This document shows, piece by piece, positions 59,491-64,000 of a stretch of DNA of 64,000 nucleotides. The stretch is from Akebia trifoliata (Eukaryota; Streptophyta; Magnoliopsida; Ranunculales; Lardizabalaceae). Where the stretch lies: contig CM030704.1 in assembly GCA_017979445.1 (NCBI GenBank), positions 11,391,658-11,455,657 of the forward strand, written 5' to 3'. Position numbers and translations under genes: made by a program. A model generated the notes under the pieces. That model worked only from the letters and a program-made list of their open reading frames with translations. It did no database searches and was not told the origin of the DNA. The number at the start of each line of letters is the position of its first letter. The stretch's first letter is position 1.

Positions 59491-61068
59491 TCAATCATCG
59501 TCCGGAGGCTGGGTAGAAGAGTCATGTGGAACTGAGTACGAATTTTCAAACTGCAAAAAAAAAATATGTATATTATGAATTACATTGTATTACTTTATTA
59601 TAAAACTTAAACAATAAGAATAAATACTTACTAATCGTTCCATTCCCATAAAAAAAACGTTTGAGTTCCTCATGCGCCATCCTATCAGCTTCTCTTTGTC
59701 GCGCAGCCTCGACCTTATCAGCTTCTCTTTGTTTCTCCACTTCAATTAGTTGATTTTCTAAAATTTTCACTTTATCCTTCAAAATGATAAGCTCCTCGGT
59801 ATCTATGGATGAGGAGGCACCTTGGCTAGAAGATGATCCAAACAATGATGTTGGAGTCGGACCCAAGCCATACCCACGAACACGGCCAGGTTTCTCAGGC
59901 CCAATAACCTTAGCAAATATGTCATTCGGTCCGATGATGTCTTGAGAGTCCGGTGGTAAATCTTTCATGAGTTCTTTCATCTCATCCTACAAAAATATTT
60001 ATGATTATAATTAATTTAATTAACAATTATTGACAATGATTAATTATAGTAAATAATTGAAATTTTTCAATAATGTAATTTTGCACTTACAATTTTTTTA
60101 GCAGCAACATCATCTATTGGAACGTTATCAGCATTGGTGTGGATCTTGATAAATAATTCTGCTCGGCTAAGTCGACCCTTCGTTGGATTTTGCTTTTCCT
60201 ATTCACATATTAGAAAATAACATAATAGTGATTAGTATAATTACATATGTAACTAATATATCAAACAAAATAAATACTATATTTATAATTAATGGAATAT
60301 TAATATGATTGATATACCTCTTCATGAAGCACACGTGAGAAACTCTTCGAACCACATGTATGAAGCATCGTCTGGTGGGAACGATTTTCTCGATTAATAG
60401 TACTCCGATGCTATATCAAAATCAATTAATTAATTAAAAACTCAACATGTAACGTTAACAAACTAAATTCTTTTATACAAAATATACCTGACCCAATTCA
60501 GAATTCCAAAAATCAATCAATGTGATCCATTGCTCAAGAGGAATATCATCTGGACAGTTTTGAACTCGAATTCTATCATCATTAAATACATTATAAATAC
60601 GAGCCTTCAGTCTATGCTTATAGTCCTTCCATAACTTGTTAATTTTTTTCATTACATGCTTGCGATGTTTAGAGTCGATGACAAATTTTTCCTAGAAATC
60701 AAAGAAAAATGTAAAACTATTATAAAAAAATTCATAAAATTATATCGATAAAAAAACCTACATAATTCTGTTAAAGATATCTAACATACCAAAACGCTCT
60801 GCCACATCCGTTCTTTGGCATCCTTATCAATTCTCTTCCATGATGGGACATCTAATCTAAGTAGATGTAGGTCTCTAGCCAAGACACCACAAAAACTAGA
60901 CAACTTTTGAGCATGCTTACCATAAGCTTGTTCAGCCTTGTTAAAAAGCACTTCCGGTCTTCGATTATGTTCGACATTAAATATATTAATGCATCGAGTC
61001 AGACCTCGCTTTCTCTTGGGGGGCACTCCTGAAGACACCTCATCAACCTCATGCTGAAGTGAGTCCAT
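59491..61068 (-). pseudogene. CACTA TNPA/Ptta-type transposition protein
   Basis: A multi-exon minus-strand gene starts at ATG 61,068 ('MDSLQHEVDEVSSGVPPKRK') and ends at TGA 59,493-59,491. Readable exons: 61,068-60,790; about 60,692-60,489 ('HVMKKINKLWKDYKHRLK', 'PLEQWITLIDFWNSE'); 60,411-60,320 ('NRENRSHQTMLHTCGSKSF'); about 60,197-60,091 ('KGRLSRAELFIKIHTNAD'); about 59,988-59,640 ('IFAKVIGPEKPGRVRGYGLG' and a coiled coil 'ILENQLIEVEKQREADK'); 59,551-59,491. This is the layout of the plant transposase (Ptta/En/Spm) family, whose members bind CACTA subterminal repeats. No stop was seen inside the exons read, so the protein might be intact; several borders are approximate. I use 'pseudogene' because the element has lost its TNP2 start. 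Confidence 0.75.
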
Positions 61069-61229
61069 CTACATTTACAAACAATGTTAGAATACAAATA
61101 TGAAATCAAAATAAAAATTAATTAAATATTTATTACAAATTTAAGTAATAAATAATTAATTTAACAATTATATTGATATACCGATGAACATTTAAATTAA
61201 ATAATTCATTACAAAATATGAGCTCTACC

Positions 61230-62518
61230 TTAGTGATTTTCAAAATCAGAATCATTTGCATCATCAACAACATCAACTGAATGAGAAAGCGGTTCAGATA
61301 ACAAGTGGGGAGGTGCATCGATAGTAACCCCCGGTACATCATCTCTAATCCAATTGACATCACCATCATTGCTCTCTTCAAAAATATTTCTATCAAAACC
61401 ATCACCAAATGGATGGTTCTCCCATATATCGTCTTCCTCATTAACAATTTCCTCATTCATGTCATATAAATCTCTCGGTTTAATCTTTACAACAACATTC
61501 CATCCTAAATCAACAGGATCTTCTACATAGAAAACTTGTCGTGGTTGTGAAGCTAGTGCAAATGGTTCATCTGTGACTTTATCTCCTTGAAATAAAAGTC
61601 GTGTGAAGTTGACAAGAGTAAACCCATGATCATCAATCTTTATTCCTTTGCCCATTGTCGTAACATCAGCCCAATCACACTTAAACAATACAAACTTAAG
61701 ATTATGAGAATATGTCAATTCAATTATATCTGTTAAACGCCCATAATATATTATTGATCCTGTAACGGGTCTTTTATCTCTAACGCTTGCATAACTTGTA
61801 GTAGTTGCAGTAACTGCAACACCACTATTTTGACTTTTACGTCCCTTCTCGTTATCCGATACACGAAATCTAAAACCGTTCTGAATATACCCTTTAAATC
61901 TTTTTGCAAAACTTTGCGGACCTAAGCTTAAACTCACAATTTCATCTGACACGATTTTATTTGATTTCTTCAGTAATTGCACCTGATTGAAGCGAAAAAA
62001 TTAATATTGATGCATTACCAAGATAAAACTAATGAGTCATAATCATATTTAATCTATTTCACTTACATGATCCTTGAACCAATTAGTAAACATTTCATTT
62101 TGTAATTTCTGCAGTTCATGAGAATTCTTGCGTGAAAACTGCATTCTAAGAGAACGCATATGTTGTCTGCACAATCACAAAACTAAATTACATCACGTAC
62201 ACTTGTGCATAACTTTAATGATTCAAACAAAATTCTCTTACTCTATGTAACACGTAACATTCTTGTTGTTGAACAGTATGTAGTGATGTGCCTGTTCTCT
62301 TTCCAATTCCCTCAAATGAAATGCAACGACACCTCCTATCGCACAATCATCGTAATTTCTAATTGGTCTATTGAACCTTGTCTCAACATTATGTAGATAT
62401 CTTGAACAAAATGTGAGACATTCCTCAGCCAAGTATCCTTCAGCTATAGATCCTTCAGGTTGAGATCTGTTTCGCACATAAGATTTTAATCTGTGGCGAT
62501 GTCGATTATTATTCAGCT
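61230..62518 (-). pseudogene. CACTA TNP2 transposase, C-terminal part (DUF4218-DUF4216)
   Basis: Minus-strand exons: about 62,500-62,242 ('SQPEGSIAEGYLAEECLTF', 'CSRYLHNVETRFNRP', DUF4218 end), 62,166-62,067 ('NEMFTNWFKDHV') and 61,982-61,230 ('LSLGPQSFAKRFKGYIQNG', 'SIIYYGRLTDIIELTY', 'VLFKCDWADV', 'QPRQVFYVEDPVDLGW', DUF4216, then an acidic tail ending at TAA). TNP2 is the DDE-type catalytic protein of CACTA elements. The catalytic N-terminal part would lie to the right but is replaced at 62,519 by Ty3/gypsy integrase sequence, so it cannot be active. The downstream Ptta-type gene is on the same strand 160 bp away. Confidence 0.85.
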
Positions 62519-62519
62519 A

Positions 62520-64000
62520 GGAAGACCATACCAACAAATGATATTGTTCTTAAGGAACTTCAAAACGCTTCTCTTTGTGATATTTTCATAAGAGGCTACT
62601 TCTACTTACTTTGTAAAATAATAAATAACGACTAGGATGAAACGATATCCGTTTGAAGATTTTTACTAAATCTGTCTAATGATGTCCATGCCCCAAAGTG
62701 AGAAAAGCCAAGGGGTAGTCATGTTATTCAATTCTAAAAGTGGAGCATTGATCTTATTGATATAGATCTGGTAGAGATGGCATTTACGAATGTGCTGATA
62801 GTAATTGCTTTTCATTGTCATCTAATAATATCCCATTTTCATGATTTTCTTGACGAACATGTGACCATTCATGTGAGGTTCACAGACTTCTTCATGTACA
62901 GTCTCGATCAATCATTTAGCCTTTACTTCTACGACATAATTAAGGAAAATCTCGTGATGCGATTTTTTGAATAAAGTCCCATTACTTAAGAATTGACCTG
63001 CTAATTTCATAATGGTTCTTTATTCATTTACCATCACAGCTGACAGGAGGGTTAGATCTTCAAAGTATGCCATGATGTTCGACTACCATGGTTTCTCTTA
63101 TATCTATTGGAAAACAATAAACTGATTCGTCCTAGACGTCGATTTCGATAAGATAGATAACTAGGTCTTCTAAAATATTAATCATGGAAGCAAATATGGC
63201 TAGTATATCTACAAACTGATTTTTGGTTCGAGGCATATAGGTGAACGAGATCTTAGTGAAGTTTGAGTTCAACTCTTCAAGGTATTCATAAGAGATTCAT
63301 TTTTGTTCTTGAGTCTTCTATTCCCTAGTTGTCTGATAGATCACTAGACTTGAGTCCCTGAATACATTGATTTCATCCACCTCCAAGTTAATTGCTGCCT
63401 TCAGCCTTGCAATACATGCTTCATACTTTACCTCGTTATTGAAATATTGGAATTTTAACCGGATGGCGATTGAGACATAATACCTGTCAGATTTGATTAA
63501 AACTGTCCCTATTCTATTTCCTTTCTGGTTTGTAGCTCCATCGAAGTACATCTTCCAATTTTGCTCTTTATCATTGTCTTCAACTTCGATCAGTAAGATG
63601 GCTTCTTCCAAGAAATTTGTCCTTAATGGATCATAATTGGATAATGGGTGTTCCGCTAGGTAGTCGGCGATAGCTTGTTTCTTAATGACCTTTTTAGTAA
63701 CATAGGTGATGTCAAAATCAGATAATAAAAATTACCATTTTGTAGTGCGACCTATCAGCATTGATTTCTCGAATAAATATTTGAGAAGGTCCATTCAAGC
63801 GATGAGCATAGCTGAATAGCTGAGGAGGTAATGGCGCAGTCGTTGAGATGCCCAGACTAACGCGCAACAAATCTTTTCGAGTGCCGAGTACCTTGCCTCA
63901 TAATCGGTGAACTTCTTGCTGAGATAGTGAATGACTTGCTCTTTTTGACTGGACTTATTGTGTTGCCCCAGTACACAGCCCATGGAAATTTCTTGTACCA
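62520..64000 (-). pseudogene. Ty3/gypsy pol relic: RT end, RNase H, integrase piece
   Basis: Reading from the window edge on the minus strand: 63,983-63,795 has 'VIHYLSKKFTDYEARYSALEK' in part (the RNase H connection of gypsy RTs); 63,611-63,318 has 'MYFDGATNQKGNRIG', 'EVKYEACIARLKAAI' and 'VFRDSSLVI', the D-E-D layout of the gypsy RNase H; about 62,620-62,521 has 'VASYENITKRSVLKFLK' and 'NIICWYGLP', from the integrase core. Stops lie between these blocks, so it is not functional. Homology ends at 62,520-62,521 against the CACTA transposase, right after the conserved 'YG.P' of integrase, and the element continues past the window's right edge. Confidence 0.82.

Larger units (their letters stand above)
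50875..62518 (-). mobile_element. CACTA element, right side truncated, with gene fragments and transposase
   Basis: The left terminus CACTACAAAAAATGAGG at 50,875 is followed to about 51,440 by about twelve 'AAACCGCCTCTAA' units in both orientations, the subterminal array typical of CACTA. On the minus strand at 59,491-62,518 lie a TNPA/Ptta-type gene and the end of a TNP2 transposase, in the order expected for a CACTA element whose 3' end is the left terminus. No TAGTG end was found to the right: sequence changes to a Ty3/gypsy pol relic at 62,519, so the 5' part of TNP2 is lost. That terminus and transposase belong to one element is inference from order and orientation. Between them are minus-strand fragments of NHX, RBR, CYP714 and bHLH genes. 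Confidence 0.55.

Overview
The window looks like nuclear DNA of a flowering plant, most likely a eudicot. It is AT-rich. Its genes are split by GT-AG introns, its protein families are typical of plants (an anoctamin-like protein, ABCG/PDR, RABG3, NHX, CYP714, a FIT-type bHLH), and it is packed with plant transposons (CACTA, PIF/Harbinger-like, MULE, hAT MITEs, Ty1/copia, Ty3/gypsy, TRIM, RTE-type LINE). Nothing bacterial, organellar or viral was seen. All exon limits were read by eye from splice signals and remembered family sequences; no search was run.

Layout. 1-12,900 holds no convincing gene: a dispersed repeat (575-1,900), a degenerate tandem array (2,985-3,590), a decayed retroelement ORF (3,900-4,810), duplicated AT-rich blocks, an inverted-repeat family (10,940-11,665) and a perfect 119-bp tandem duplication (12,522-12,759). 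12,907-19,192 is a 6.3-kb PIF/Harbinger-like transposon (TTA target duplication, matching ends) that carries the first half of a PDK1 kinase gene and the last three exons of an ADP-glucose pyrophosphorylase small-subunit-like gene. 19,856-29,989 is the one essentially complete host gene: a 16-exon anoctamin/TMEM16-like membrane protein of about 654 residues, with one apparent 1-nt deletion in exon 5 and a 4.1-kb intron 8 filled with small transposons. 30,390-30,948 is a solo LTR with a perfect 5-bp target duplication; 31,200-33,400 holds a hAT MITE nested in an inverted repeat, and a 53-bp palindrome.

34,060-35,578 is a decayed Ulp1-type MULE ORF (DUF1985-like). Beside it sits a complete 7.76-kb CACTA transposon (35,615-43,377, AAT target duplication). 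It carries fragments of a Rab7-type GTPase and of a full-size ABCG (PDR) transporter, plus a nested PIF-like element with a TRIM relic inside. 45,430-46,095 is a Ty3/gypsy gag relic, cut off by a second copy of the dispersed repeat (46,120-49,470), which itself holds a PIF-like insertion (46,883-48,316). At 50,875 a CACTA terminus with about a dozen subterminal repeats begins. CACTA transposase genes follow on the minus strand (59,491-62,518) and abut a decayed Ty3/gypsy pol (62,520-64,000). Between the terminus and the transposase, all on the minus strand, lie fragments of a FIT-like bHLH gene, a CYP714 P450 fused in frame to the tail of an RBR ubiquitin ligase, and an NHX antiporter.

The theme is repeated capture of host gene fragments, introns included, by DNA transposons of two superfamilies: at least eight host genes are sampled in 50 kb. 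The fragments keep splice sites and a common orientation within each element, so chimeric transcripts are possible. Most, however, carry frameshifts or stop codons and look non-functional as proteins.
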